Below, one piece after another: positions 1-8,375 of a DNA stretch of 64,000 bases (positions are counted from its first letter, which is position 1; every line of letters begins with the position of its first letter). The notes below the pieces were generated by a model. The model saw nothing but the letters and a program-made list of their open reading frames with translations. It made no database searches and was not told where the DNA came from. The position numbers were made by a program, and so were the translations under genes. Source of the DNA: CAISKJ01 sp046351555 (lineage in GTDB: Bacteria > Myxococcota_A > Polyangia > Polyangiales > Ga0077539); NCBI GenBank assembly GCA_046351555.1, contig JAXLYI010000014.1, positions 196,214-260,213 of the forward strand, read 5' to 3'.

Positions 1-1775
1 GTGGTCTCTCCGTCGTCCTGCGCCACGGGGGCGCACTCTAGCCACCATTCTGCCAGCAACTTCGCGGCGGGAGAAGCGCCGTCGAGCCGAAAGATTTCGA
101 GCGTGTCCGGCGGCGCTTCGCTCGGGGAGATGACCAGAGACATCAACCGCTCGCGTCGCGCGACCAGCAGCGGCAGAGGGCGCCCGGCCAGCGCGGCGCC
201 GCGGCGGAGGCGCTCGCGGAGGGAAGCTTCGTCGACGCGTCGGCCTGCGAAACCGATGATTTCATCGCCGGGCGCGACGCCCGCGACGGCGCCGGGCGAG
301 CCGCGCAGCACCGCTGAAACGAAGAGTCGGCCGCCTTCCGTGCGGGTGCGGAGGCCGAGCGTGACGCCCCGGACGCGCCGCGGGCGGACGCCGAATCCGG
401 CGAGTCCGAGCGCCGCGTCGTAGGGCAACGGGTCTGTCGAACGGACGCAACGGTCGAGGAGGTCGGAGACGTCGACGCCCGTGGCCTCGGCGAAGAGGGC
501 CTCGACGCCGGCCTCGGGCACGGGCCTTCCGCGCGCGCCGTACTCGCGCCAGAGGTGGCGGGCGACGTCGTCGAGCGAGCGGCGGCCGTCGCTCCGCGCG
601 CGGAGGGCGAGGTCGAGGAGGAGGCACGCGAGGGCGCCCTTGCGGTAGTAGGAGACTGCGCTGTTGGGGGTGTTCTCGTCGGGGCGGTAGAGCTTGATCC
701 AGGCGTCGAAGCTGGCGTCTTCGAGCGACTGGAGGTGGCGGCCCGGGGTGTCTTCGACGGCGGCGATCTCCGCCGCGAAATGCCTCAGGAACTGCGCGCC
801 CGTGACGAGCTTTGCGCGCAGCAGGATGCGCCGGTCGAGGTAGCTGGTGCCGCCCTCGAAGAGCCAGAGGAGGCGCGTGTAGTTTTCGCGGGCGTAGTCG
901 GTGGGGACGAGGCCCGCGGGGCGCACCCGCTTGACGTGCCAGAGGTGAAGGAACTCGTGCGCGAGCAGTGCGAGGAGCTCGTGCCAGCCCTCCTCGGTTT
1001 CGAACGAGTCGGGCGAGGCCGTCACCGCGGACGCGCGCGCGTGCTCGAGCCCTCCCCTCCCCCCGGGCGTCAGGAAGACGTGGAACACGTAGCGTTCGTA
1101 GGGCGCGTCGCCGTAGAGCGCGGTGGCCGACTCGACGATGCGCGCGAGGCTGCGTGCGAGGCGGTCGCCGTCGTACGCGAGGGCGAGCTCGTGGCCCTCG
1201 ACGGCGAGCGTGTGCTCGCGGCCGCCGACGGTGAACGTCCGAACCTCCGCGGGCCCCTGGTAGACCGGGCTGTCGACGAGTTCGTGGTAGTCGCGCGCTC
1301 GCCACCCGGCCGCGCCGTCGGGGTCGAGCGAGGTGACCGTGCGCCAGCCCTCGCGCGGCGCGACGGAGAGCGCGCAGGGGAGCGCGTCCCAGTCGACGCC
1401 GCCGCCCTCGGGGCGGAGGAAGGTGGCGGCCCCGTTGAGCCAGAGAAAGCCCTCGTCGAGGTGGCTGGTGCGGACGGTGAGGTCGCGCGCGTAGACATCG
1501 TAGTCGACCGTCACCTCGCGCGCGCCGCCGTGGGCGACGGCCCAGGCGTCCTTGCGGACCTTGCGGACGCCCGCGATGGCGCCATCGCCCGAGGCCCGCA
1601 GCGACTCCACGTGGCGGGCGAACTCGCGGACGAGGTAGCTCCCCGGCGCCCAAACCGGCATCGCGAGCACGAGGGGCTCGGGCAGCGCATCACCCCGCAC
1701 CGTGAGGCGGACGCGGAGGCGGTGGTCGTTCGGCTCGGGCGCCGCGACCTCGTACCGGAGCTCCACGGGGCTCAT
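1..1775 (-). CDS. M61 family (glycyl aminopeptidase-like) zinc metallopeptidase with PDZ domain, C-terminus beyond the window
   Basis: The first 591 residues are visible and the C-terminus lies left of the window. The N-terminal part (about 1-160) looks like the all-beta M61 N-domain (PVWAPGSYLVREFARHVE). The catalytic core has HEFLH at residues 273-277 and FEGGTSYLD around Glu307, matching the HExxH plus downstream Glu zinc site of M61 peptidases. A PDZ-like segment follows at about 475-540 (GSPGAVAGVAPGDEIIGF). M61 enzymes remove N-terminal Gly or Ala residues from peptides. No clear signal peptide is seen, so a cytoplasmic site is likely. The start ATG overlaps the stop of the upstream meaB gene (TCAT at 1772-1775 on the plus strand), so the two are probably translationally coupled. 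Family assignment is strong; substrate is unknown. Confidence 0.85.
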   Translation of the reverse strand, partial: MSPVELRYEVAAPEPNDHRLRVRLTVRGDALPEPLVLAMPVWAPGSYLVREFARHVESLRASGDGAIAGVRKVRKDAWAVAHGGAREVTVDYDVYARDLTVRTSHLDEGFLWLNGAATFLRPEGGGVDWDALPCALSVAPREGWRTVTSLDPDGAAGWRARDYHELVDSPVYQGPAEVRTFTVGGREHTLAVEGHELALAYDGDRLARSLARIVESATALYGDAPYERYVFHVFLTPGGRGGLEHARASAVTASPDSFETEEGWHELLALLAHEFLHLWHVKRVRPAGLVPTDYARENYTRLLWLFEGGTSYLDRRILLRAKLVTGAQFLRHFAAEIAAVEDTPGRHLQSLEDASFDAWIKLYRPDENTPNSAVSYYRKGALACLLLDLALRARSDGRRSLDDVARHLWREYGARGRPVPEAGVEALFAEATGVDVSDLLDRCVRSTDPLPYDAALGLAGFGVRPRRVRGVTLGLRTRTEGGRLFVSAVLRGSPGAVAGVAPGDEIIGFAGRRVDEASLRERLRRGAALAGRPLPLLVARRERLMSLVISPSEAPPDTLEIFRLDGASPAAKLLAEWWLECAPVAQDDGET

Positions 1776-2785
1776 GAGCGGAAGCGCTTCACCAAAGCGC
1801 CGGCGGCGCGGTAGGGGTCGGCGGCGCGGGCCTGGACGTCGGACGCGGCGGCTTCGAACTCCGCCGCCAGCTCGCCGTGCGCCGCGTCGAGCAGGAGCTC
1901 GCGGAAGACCACCCGGAGCTCCTCCCTCGCGCGCGCTCGGGACCGCTCGACGGCGCGGCCGGTCCCTTCCTCCCAGTCGCGGTGCTTCGCGATGGCGTCC
2001 ACCAGCGCGTCGACGCCTTCGGCCCGGGAGGCCACCGTCTTCACGATCGGAGGGAGCCACTCGCCCTCCTTCGCGTGCAGTTCGGCGGCGGCGACGTCGA
2101 GGTGGCCCGCGCCGTGGCGACGCGAGTGGGCGCCGGCGGAGGCCACCTCGTGGCCGAGGGAGATCATCATCTCGAGGTCGCGCACGGTGGCGTCGGCGCC
2201 GTCGCGGTCGGCCTTGTTGACGCAGAAGACGTCGGCCACCTCGAGGAGCCCGGCCTTGATCGCCTGCACCTCGTCGCCGAGGCCGGGGGCCATCACCACC
2301 ACCGTGGTGTGGGCGAGACGGGCGATCTCGAGCTCGTCCTGCCCGACGCCCACCGTCTCGACGAGGACCACCTTCGCGCCCCAGGCGTCGAGCACGTGGA
2401 CGGCGTCGGCGGTGCTGCGCGAGAGGCCCCCGAGGTGCCCGCGGGTCGCCAGCGAGCGGATGAACACCTCGCGGTCGAGCGCGTGGCGCTGCATGCGGAT
2501 CCGGTCGCCGAGGATGGCGCCGCCGGAGAAGGGGGACGTGGGGTCGACCGCGACGACGCCGACGCGGAGGCCCTGCCGGCGGTAGCGGGTGATGAGCTGG
2601 TCGGTGAGCGTGCTCTTGCCCGCGCCGGGGTTGCCGGTGATGCCGATGACCCGGGCGTTGCCCGTGTGCGGGTGGAGCTCGGCGAGCGCTTCGAGCCAGG
2701 GGCCCGTGCGGTCGTCGATCGCGCGGAGGAGCCGCGCCGTCGCGCGCACCTCGCCCTCAAGAACCTTCTCGACGATCGGGAGCAT
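1772..2785 (-). CDS. meaB: MeaB/ArgK-family GTPase, methylmalonyl-CoA mutase chaperone
   Basis: The 337-residue protein has a Walker A P-loop GNPGAGKST at 51-59, the family signature VAVDPTSPFSGGAILGDRIRM, switch II VLVETVGVGQDE and the guanine-specificity NKAD. MeaB GTPases (G3E family) protect and reload adenosylcobalamin-dependent methylmalonyl-CoA mutase, a step in propionate and branched-chain degradation. Length agrees with the family (about 330). The gene ends in an ATGA overlap with the M61 peptidase gene and is divergent from the UbiB-like gene across about 100 bp. No mutase subunit lies next to it here, so the partner must be encoded elsewhere. Some members of the family serve other B12 mutases, which cannot be excluded. 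Confidence 0.92.
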   Translation of the reverse strand: MLPIVEKVLEGEVRATARLLRAIDDRTGPWLEALAELHPHTGNARVIGITGNPGAGKSTLTDQLITRYRRQGLRVGVVAVDPTSPFSGGAILGDRIRMQRHALDREVFIRSLATRGHLGGLSRSTADAVHVLDAWGAKVVLVETVGVGQDELEIARLAHTTVVVMAPGLGDEVQAIKAGLLEVADVFCVNKADRDGADATVRDLEMMISLGHEVASAGAHSRRHGAGHLDVAAAELHAKEGEWLPPIVKTVASRAEGVDALVDAIAKHRDWEEGTGRAVERSRARAREELRVVFRELLLDAAHGELAAEFEAAASDVQARAADPYRAAGALVKRFRS

Positions 2786-2889
2786 GGGGGTGATTCGCGT
2801 CCGGAGACCGGCGCTTCTAACACAGCCTCCGGGCCGCGGGGCGTCTCGACAGGGCGGCGCGATGCCGCTAAGGAGCTTTCAGCGCTCCC

Positions 2890-4263
2890 ATGGCAGACGA
2901 CGGCGACGAGAAGGTCCCAGGGCGGCTGGTCCGCACGCTCAAGACGGGCCTCCTGGGGGGCGCCGTGGCGGGGAGCTACCTGGGCGGCAAGATCCTCGAC
3001 CGCTTCCGTGGGGGCGACGGGCGGGCCGAGGCCGAGCTCCACCGCCACGTGCAGAACGCGCGGCGCATCGTCTCGACGATGAAGGAGCTGCGGGGCCCGA
3101 TGATGAAGGTGGGCCAGCTCCTCTCGACGCACGCCGAGGCGCTGCCGGGCGAGTACGGAGAAATCCTCCGCTCTCTCCAGAGCCAGGCGCCGCCGATGGG
3201 CTACGCGACCATCCGCGAGGTGATCGTGAAGGACCTCGGCGCGCCGCCCGAGGAGATCTTCAAGGACTTCTCGCGGACGGCGCTCGCGGCGGCCTCGCTG
3301 GGGCAGGTGCACCGCGCGACGCTGCCCGACGGCACGGACGTCGTGGTGAAGGTTCAGTACCCCGGCGCCGACGCCTCGGTGGACGGCGACCTCAAGAACC
3401 TCAAGCTCGGCGCGGCGATGGTGAAGAAGCTCCTCGCCGACCTCGTCGGCAACGACAGGCTCGACTTCACGCCGGTGGCCGAGGAGATCGCCGAGCACCT
3501 CGCGCAGGAGACCGACTACTGCCGCGAGGCCTACAACGCACAGCTCCTGGCGAAGCTCTTCGCGCCGTACGACTGGGTGGTGATCCCGAAGGTCCACCCG
3601 AAGTTCTCGGGGCTGCGGGTGATCACGTACGACCACGTGGAGGGCGTCGACCTCGGCACCGCCCTCGCCCGCGGCGACGCGTCCGAGCGCCACCGCCTCG
3701 TCCGGCAGCTCTCCGACGCCTTCTGGATCCAGCTCATGCGCGGCGGAGTGCTCCACGCCGATCCGCACCCGGGCAACTACCGGATCCTCCCCGACGGGCG
3801 TTTCGGCATCCTTGATTTCGGCTGCGTGAAGGTGTTCGACGAGGCGCGCTTCCTCGTCCCCTTCGCCGAGATGGTGCGCGGGCGGATGGAGCGCGACGAC
3901 GCGCGCTTCAAGTCCGCGATGGCCGCGCTCGGGCTGCTCCACGACCCCAACGACGCGCGCGAGATGGAGGACATGCGCCGCATCGCGGACTACTTCTCCA
4001 CGGGGCTCGCGCGCGACGAGGAGTTCGACTTCCAGCAGTTCTCGTACGTGAAGGCCGCCAAGGAGCTGATCCTCTATTTCCTCCAGCAGCGCCGGGTGCC
4101 GCCGTCGCAGCGCGACATGATCTTCCTCACCCGCGTGGTGCTCGGCTACTACGAGTATTTCTCCCGCGCGCGGGCCCGCACCAACTTCCGCCGCCTCGTC
4201 GAGCCGTGGGTGAAGGACGGCTGGACGGGCCGATCGATCGAGATCCCGCCGTACGGAGACTGA
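2890..4263 (+). CDS. AarF/UbiB/ABC1-family atypical kinase
   Basis: The 457-residue protein has the KxGQ motif (KVGQLLSTH, residues 73-80), the Ala-rich loop AAASLGQVHRA, the ExD motif region (EEIAEHLAQETDYCREA), the catalytic HADPHPGN and the metal-binding DFG (ILDFGCVKVF). These are hallmarks of the UbiB/COQ8 family, which act as ATPases or kinases supporting quinone or lipid metabolism. No C-terminal transmembrane pair typical of UbiB is obvious, so this resembles the soluble ABC1 branch. It is followed after 3 bp by the phosphoesterase gene, suggesting co-transcription. The substrate cannot be told from sequence. Confidence 0.88.
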   Translation: MADDGDEKVPGRLVRTLKTGLLGGAVAGSYLGGKILDRFRGGDGRAEAELHRHVQNARRIVSTMKELRGPMMKVGQLLSTHAEALPGEYGEILRSLQSQAPPMGYATIREVIVKDLGAPPEEIFKDFSRTALAAASLGQVHRATLPDGTDVVVKVQYPGADASVDGDLKNLKLGAAMVKKLLADLVGNDRLDFTPVAEEIAEHLAQETDYCREAYNAQLLAKLFAPYDWVVIPKVHPKFSGLRVITYDHVEGVDLGTALARGDASERHRLVRQLSDAFWIQLMRGGVLHADPHPGNYRILPDGRFGILDFGCVKVFDEARFLVPFAEMVRGRMERDDARFKSAMAALGLLHDPNDAREMEDMRRIADYFSTGLARDEEFDFQQFSYVKAAKELILYFLQQRRVPPSQRDMIFLTRVVLGYYEYFSRARARTNFRRLVEPWVKDGWTGRSIEIPPYGD

Positions 4264-4266
4264 GCG

Positions 4267-5004
4267 TTGCCGCGCACCATCATCGTGGGGGACGTGCACG
4301 GCTGCGCGGGCGAACTCGACGACCTGCTCTCGGCCCTCACGTATCGCCCGGGGCACGATCGGCTGGTTCTTGTCGGCGACCTCGTCGCGCGGGGCCCGGA
4401 CTCCGTCGGCGTGGTCGAGCGGGTGGCGGAGTACGAGGCCGAGGGCGTGCGCGGCAACCACGACGAGAAGGTTCTCCAGTGGTGGCGGGTGTTCCGCTCG
4501 GAGGGGCGCAAGGCGGCGGATCGCGCGGTGAAGCTCTCGGCGCGGCACCGCGAGGTGGTCGAGTCGCTCAAGCGTCGGCACTTCGAACGCCTCGAAGCCC
4601 TCCCGCTGGTGCTGCCGCTGCCCGACCACGGGGCCTCGGTGGTGCACGCGGGGGTCGACCCGTCGCTCGGGCCCGCGAAGAGCGCGCCTGACACGTTGAT
4701 CACGGCGCGCTCGGTGGACGAAGAAGGGCGCGTCACCCACAAGCTCGCGGGGGCGCCGTGGGCCTCGCGCTGGCGGGGGCCGGAGCACCTGGTGTTCGGC
4801 CACGACGCGCGGCGCGGCCTCCAGCTCGAGCCCTTCGCCACGGGCCTCGACACGGGCTGCGTCTACGGGCGCCACCTGAGCGCCCTCGTGCTCGACCGGT
4901 GCCAGCCCGTCCCCGCCGACCCCGACGCGCGGGCCGGCCTCGTCGCCCGCGTCCCGGCGCGGCTCACCTACGTCCCCCCGGGCGCCGGCGACGGACCGGA
5001 GTGA
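4267..5004 (+). CDS. ApaH/PrpA-like metallophosphoesterase
   Basis: The calcineurin-type metal-binding motifs appear in order: GDVHG at 8-12, GDLVARGPDS at 37-46, GNHDE at 63-67 and a later HAG (VVHAGVD), ending with a GHDARRG histidine motif. This order and the 245-residue length fit the PPP/ApaH group, which hydrolyses diadenosine tetraphosphate or phosphoproteins. The start is TTG, 3 bp after the stop of the UbiB-like gene; no better start lies upstream in frame without running into that gene. In a kinase-rich genome a protein phosphatase role is possible, but sequence alone does not separate it from Ap4A hydrolase. Confidence 0.85.
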   Translation: MPRTIIVGDVHGCAGELDDLLSALTYRPGHDRLVLVGDLVARGPDSVGVVERVAEYEAEGVRGNHDEKVLQWWRVFRSEGRKAADRAVKLSARHREVVESLKRRHFERLEALPLVLPLPDHGASVVHAGVDPSLGPAKSAPDTLITARSVDEEGRVTHKLAGAPWASRWRGPEHLVFGHDARRGLQLEPFATGLDTGCVYGRHLSALVLDRCQPVPADPDARAGLVARVPARLTYVPPGAGDGPE

Positions 5005-5018
5005 TAAGGTTGCGGGTG

Positions 5019-6245
5019 ATGAGCGAGAAGCCCGCCGACGACCGCGACACCGCCCAGGCCCTCGACGACGTCGAGGAGCTGCTCAAGCGAATCCCGGGCG
5101 CCCGCCGGCTCGTCACCGAGGTGCAGGAGCTCCGCGCGCTGCTGGTGGAGCGGCGCGCGCCGCGGGTGGCCGCGCTCGGGCGCCGCGGGGTGGGCAAGTC
5201 GACGCTGGCCAACGCGCTCCTCGGCGCGGAGGTGGCGGCGGTGGGCGCGGTGGAGGACACGACGCGCGAGGCCGGCTGGTACGACGTGACGCACGCGGGC
5301 CGGTCGATCCGGTGGCTCGACACGCCGGGGCTGCGGGCGGGGGCCGAGCCCGGGCGCCGCGAGGCGGTGGAGAAGGCGCTGCGGGCCGAGGCGCCCGACG
5401 TGGTTCTGATGCTGGTGAAGGCGACGCAGGTGGACGCCGGCATCGACGACGACCTCGCGGAGGTGAAGGCGCTGCTCGGGGCCCTCGGGGAGAAGAAGCC
5501 CGCGGTGATCGCCGTGGTGACGCGCTGCGACGAGCTCGCGGCCGCGCGGCCCAAGGCGCCGCCGTGCGACCACGACCCCGAGCGGCGCGAGGCGATCGCC
5601 CACGCGGTGTCGCTGCTGCGCGCCCACGCCGAGCGCGCGGGGGTGACCGTGGCGGACGTCGTCCCCGTGGTGGCGTGGCAGCGCTTCAAGGACGGCGCGC
5701 GCGTCGCCGACTGGCGGTGGAACCTCGAGACCCTCGGCGCGGCCATTTTCGAGGCCCTGCCGACGCGGGCGAGGGTCGAGGCGGCGCGGGCGATGGAGCG
5801 GGCGGCGGCCCTGCGGCGCAAGGTGGCGATGCGCGTGGTGGGCACGGCGACCAGCGTCTCCGTGGTGGTCGGCGCGACGCCGCTGCCGGTGGCCGACCTC
5901 GCGCTGCTGCTGCCGCTCCAGTCGGCGATGCTGACGGCGGTGGTGTACGTGTCGGGGCGCGGGCTCGGGCCGCGCGCGGTGACCGAGTGGCTCGGCGCGG
6001 TCGGGCTCAACGTGTCGACCGCGATCGGGCTGCGCGAGGCGGTCCGGGCCATTCTGAAGGTGGTGCCGGGCATCGGGCCCACCGTGTCGGGCGCGTTCGC
6101 GGGGACGGGCACGTGGGCGCTCGGCGTGGCGGCGGTTCGCTATTTCATCGACGGGGGCACGGCGGCGGCGTCGCGGGCGGCCTTCGACGACGCGCTGAAG
6201 CAGGGCGCGCCGCCGGCGGACGGGGATGGCTCCGACGCGGGCTGA
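5019..6245 (+). CDS. Era/dynamin-like GTPase with hydrophobic C-terminal region (DUF697-like)
   Basis: The 408-residue protein carries P-loop GRRGVGKS at 54-61, switch region DTTREAG, Walker B DTPG at 101-104 and a base-recognition segment VVTRCDE. After about residue 265 it becomes hydrophobic (ATSVSVVVGATPLPVADLALLL and TAVVYVSGRGLG), similar to DUF697-type C-terminal regions of bacterial membrane-associated GTPases. ATG at 5019 was chosen because the frame upstream lies inside the phosphoesterase gene. The gene overlaps the following paralogue by 20 bp. Role unknown; a membrane-linked regulatory GTPase is inferred. Confidence 0.8.
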   Translation: MSEKPADDRDTAQALDDVEELLKRIPGARRLVTEVQELRALLVERRAPRVAALGRRGVGKSTLANALLGAEVAAVGAVEDTTREAGWYDVTHAGRSIRWLDTPGLRAGAEPGRREAVEKALRAEAPDVVLMLVKATQVDAGIDDDLAEVKALLGALGEKKPAVIAVVTRCDELAAARPKAPPCDHDPERREAIAHAVSLLRAHAERAGVTVADVVPVVAWQRFKDGARVADWRWNLETLGAAIFEALPTRARVEAARAMERAAALRRKVAMRVVGTATSVSVVVGATPLPVADLALLLPLQSAMLTAVVYVSGRGLGPRAVTEWLGAVGLNVSTAIGLREAVRAILKVVPGIGPTVSGAFAGTGTWALGVAAVRYFIDGGTAAASRAAFDDALKQGAPPADGDGSDAG

Positions 6246-7314
6246 GCTCGCGGCCGCGCTCGACGCGTGCGAGCTGGCCTGCGCGGGCGACGCGGCGGTG
6301 GGGCTCCGCGCGACGGCGCTGCGGGCGCTGACGGAGGGCGGGGTCGCGCCGCGGGTGGCGGCGGTGGGCCGGCGCGGCGCGGGCAAGAGCGCGCTGCTCA
6401 ACGCGCTGGCGGGCGCTCCCCTCGCCCGCACCGGCGACGTGGCCGACACGACGATCCGCGCGCGGGCGTGGGGCTTCGAAGGGCCGCACGGGCGCTTCGT
6501 ATGGCTCGACGCGCCGGGCTTCCGCGCCGGGGGTCGGGCGGGGCGGCTCGACGACGTGGCGGAGGCGGTGCGGGCCTTCGGGCCGTCGGTGGTGGCGCTG
6601 TGCGTGGCGGCGACGGAGGTGGACGCGGCGATCGACGGCGACCTCGACGACCTCGCGCGCGTGGCCGAGGTGACCGACGCGCCGCTGGTCGCGCTCGCCA
6701 CGCGCGTCGACGAGCTCGAGCCGCCCGACGTGGCGCTGCCGCCCTTCGACGACGCGGACAAGCAACGTCACATCGCCGCGTCCGTCGCGACGCTCGCGGG
6801 GCACCTCGCGGCCCGCAAGGTGGAGGCGCCGGTGCTCCCGGTGTGCGCGCTCGCCGACTGGCGCGACGGGTCCCTCGCCCACGACGCGCGGTGGAACCTC
6901 GACGCCGTCGCCGCCGCCCTCCGCGCGCCGCCGCACGGCGACCTCGACGCGCTCGTGCGCGGGCTCGGTGAGCTCATCATCGCGCACCACGCGTCGCGCG
7001 CGGAGACGCTGGCGCGCGAAGGCCTCCCACGCGTCGGTGAGCTGTTGGAGGTGAATGGGCGCGCGATGCTCGACGCGCTCGACGCGCTGCTCGGGGCGTG
7101 GTGCGGGCGCGCGGGGCCGCCGCTGCGGGCGGTTCACGCGCGGGCGCTGCGGGGGGGCGGGGCGGTGCGGGCGGCGCTGGAGCTGGTGGGGGCGTCGCGG
7201 GCGAGCGGCGCGGCGGCGGCGCGGCGGGTGCGTTCGCTCGGCGCGGAAGCGATGGAGGGCGCGCGGGTGGGCGAGGCGGCGCGCGCGGCGCTGGGTCAGT
7301 CGGCGACGTCGTAG
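6226..7314 (+). CDS. Second Era-like GTPase, paralogue of the upstream gene
   Basis: The 362-residue protein has P-loop GRRGAGKS at 48-55, switch region DVADTTIRAR, DAPG at 95-98 and ATRVDE as base-recognition segment, aligning domain by domain with the gene just upstream. Walker B is DAPG rather than DTPG. The C-terminal part is Ala/Arg-rich and lacks the hydrophobic DUF697-like segment of its partner, so the two are probably not redundant: one is membrane-associated, the other soluble. Start ATG 6226 lies within the end of the preceding gene (20 bp overlap). The 3' end overlaps the convergent SUMF1-like gene by 19 bp. Confidence 0.75.
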   Translation: MAPTRAELAAALDACELACAGDAAVGLRATALRALTEGGVAPRVAAVGRRGAGKSALLNALAGAPLARTGDVADTTIRARAWGFEGPHGRFVWLDAPGFRAGGRAGRLDDVAEAVRAFGPSVVALCVAATEVDAAIDGDLDDLARVAEVTDAPLVALATRVDELEPPDVALPPFDDADKQRHIAASVATLAGHLAARKVEAPVLPVCALADWRDGSLAHDARWNLDAVAAALRAPPHGDLDALVRGLGELIIAHHASRAETLAREGLPRVGELLEVNGRAMLDALDALLGAWCGRAGPPLRAVHARALRGGGAVRAALELVGASRASGAAAARRVRSLGAEAMEGARVGEAARAALGQSATS

Positions 7315-8177
7315 GCGCAGCGGACGCCGAGGTCGTAGTCGTGAAAGGCGGGGTGCTGGCCCTCGCGCCACGCGGCGCGGAGGCGTTCAATCTGGTCGTT
7401 GTTCCATCCGCCGCCGCGGGTGACGCGGGCGGTGCCTTCGGCGGGCCCTGCGGGGTCGCGGGCGACGCCGGGCGGGTACGAGGGCGCGTACCAGTCGGCC
7501 GTCCACTCCCACACGCCGCCCGCGAGGTCGAGCACGCCGAAGGGCGACGCGCCGCCCTCCCGTCCGCGCGCGGGCGAAGGGCCGACGCCGTTGCACGACT
7601 GGGCCGTGCCGGTCGGCGTCCAGTCGGCGCGCGAACAATCTCGCGGCGGCTCGTCGCCCCACGGGTAGCGGCGCCCGTCGGAGCCGCGCGCGGCGTACTC
7701 CCACTCGGCCTCGGTGGGCAGCCGGCCCCCGACGAAGCGGCAGTACGAGCTCGCCTGCTCCCAGTCGACGCCCGACATCGGCGTGTCGCCCTCGGGCGCG
7801 GTGCCCGACGCGCGCGAGCACGTCCCCGCGGTGACGCACGCGGTGTACGCGTCGACGCTGGCCTCGACGCGGTCGAGGCAGAAGGCGTGGAGGGTCACCT
7901 GCCGCGAGGGGTGCTCGTCGGCCGCGCCCTCACCCTCGGGCGAGCCCATCGTGAACGAGCCCGCGGGGATGGCGACGGCCTGCGGCGGGCAGCGCGCCGT
8001 CGCACCTCCAGCGTCCGGGGCACCCGCGTCGCCGCGTCGTTGCAGCGTGCGCCAGCGCAGGCCGGGCGGCTCCGCGGTCGCGCGCGCGCCGCGGGTGCTG
8101 GTGTTGGAGGAGAAGAGCCCGCAGGCGGCGAGCGCGACGGCGGCGGTGAGGAGGAGGCTGCGGGCGGCGGTCGCCAT
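7296..8177 (-). CDS. SUMF1/formylglycine-generating-enzyme-fold lipoprotein
   Basis: A lipoprotein signal peptide with lipobox LAAC (Cys19) is followed by a SUMF1-fold domain: PAGSFTMGSPEGEGAADEHPSRQVTLHAFCLDRVEAS, then VDWEQASSYCRFVGGRLPTEAEWEYAARGSDGRRYPWGDE near the middle, and TRGGGWNN near the end. Wording matches the FGE-sulfatase family (PF03781). The cysteine pair expected after GGSW in true formylglycine-generating enzymes is absent (GGGWNNDQIERLRAAW), so sulfatase activation is doubtful. A non-catalytic or binding role at the cell surface is more likely. The leader is separated from the upstream protease gene by a long palindrome. Confidence 0.85.
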   Translation of the reverse strand: MATAARSLLLTAAVALAACGLFSSNTSTRGARATAEPPGLRWRTLQRRGDAGAPDAGGATARCPPQAVAIPAGSFTMGSPEGEGAADEHPSRQVTLHAFCLDRVEASVDAYTACVTAGTCSRASGTAPEGDTPMSGVDWEQASSYCRFVGGRLPTEAEWEYAARGSDGRRYPWGDEPPRDCSRADWTPTGTAQSCNGVGPSPARGREGGASPFGVLDLAGGVWEWTADWYAPSYPPGVARDPAGPAEGTARVTRGGGWNNDQIERLRAAWREGQHPAFHDYDLGVRCAYDVAD

Positions 8178-8363
8178 CGCCGCGGAGCATACCTCAGGCA
8201 GGTTCGCCCAAGTTCATCCCAGTCTCCGCGCAGATCCGCGTCGGGCTGCGGCGTTGCTTCTCCCTTGCGTGCCACAGCACGCGGCGGTCGAGGCGCCTTG
8301 CAGCCCTCGCGTCTCTTTCGGAGGCTGGGATGAACTTGGGCGAACCTGCCTGGCTCCGCGGCG
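8178..8363. repeat. Long imperfect palindrome between two lipoprotein genes
   Basis: Arms 8195-8222 and 8325-8352 are perfect 28-bp inverted copies. An outer 11-bp pair (8178-8188 with 8353-8363) continues the symmetry after a 6-nt bulge on the left, and 8224-8228 pairs with 8319-8323. The centre has GCGTGC (8267-8272), CACA, GCACGC (8277-8282). Both arm pairs and the tip share the same midpoint near 8274, so the whole element can fold into one long hairpin. It fills most of the 198-bp gap between the protease stop and the SUMF1-like start. It could be a miniature inverted-repeat element, a transcription terminator or a 5' RNA structure; no target-site duplication is obvious. Confidence 0.85.
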
Positions 8364-8375
8364 CGGAGCGGGGGA

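Noticed and set aside
2293..4875. Long minus-strand open frame across the UbiB-like gene and meaB
   Set aside because: It is rich in Arg/His/Leu/Val with no family match, and the overlapping genes on both strands show conserved motifs.
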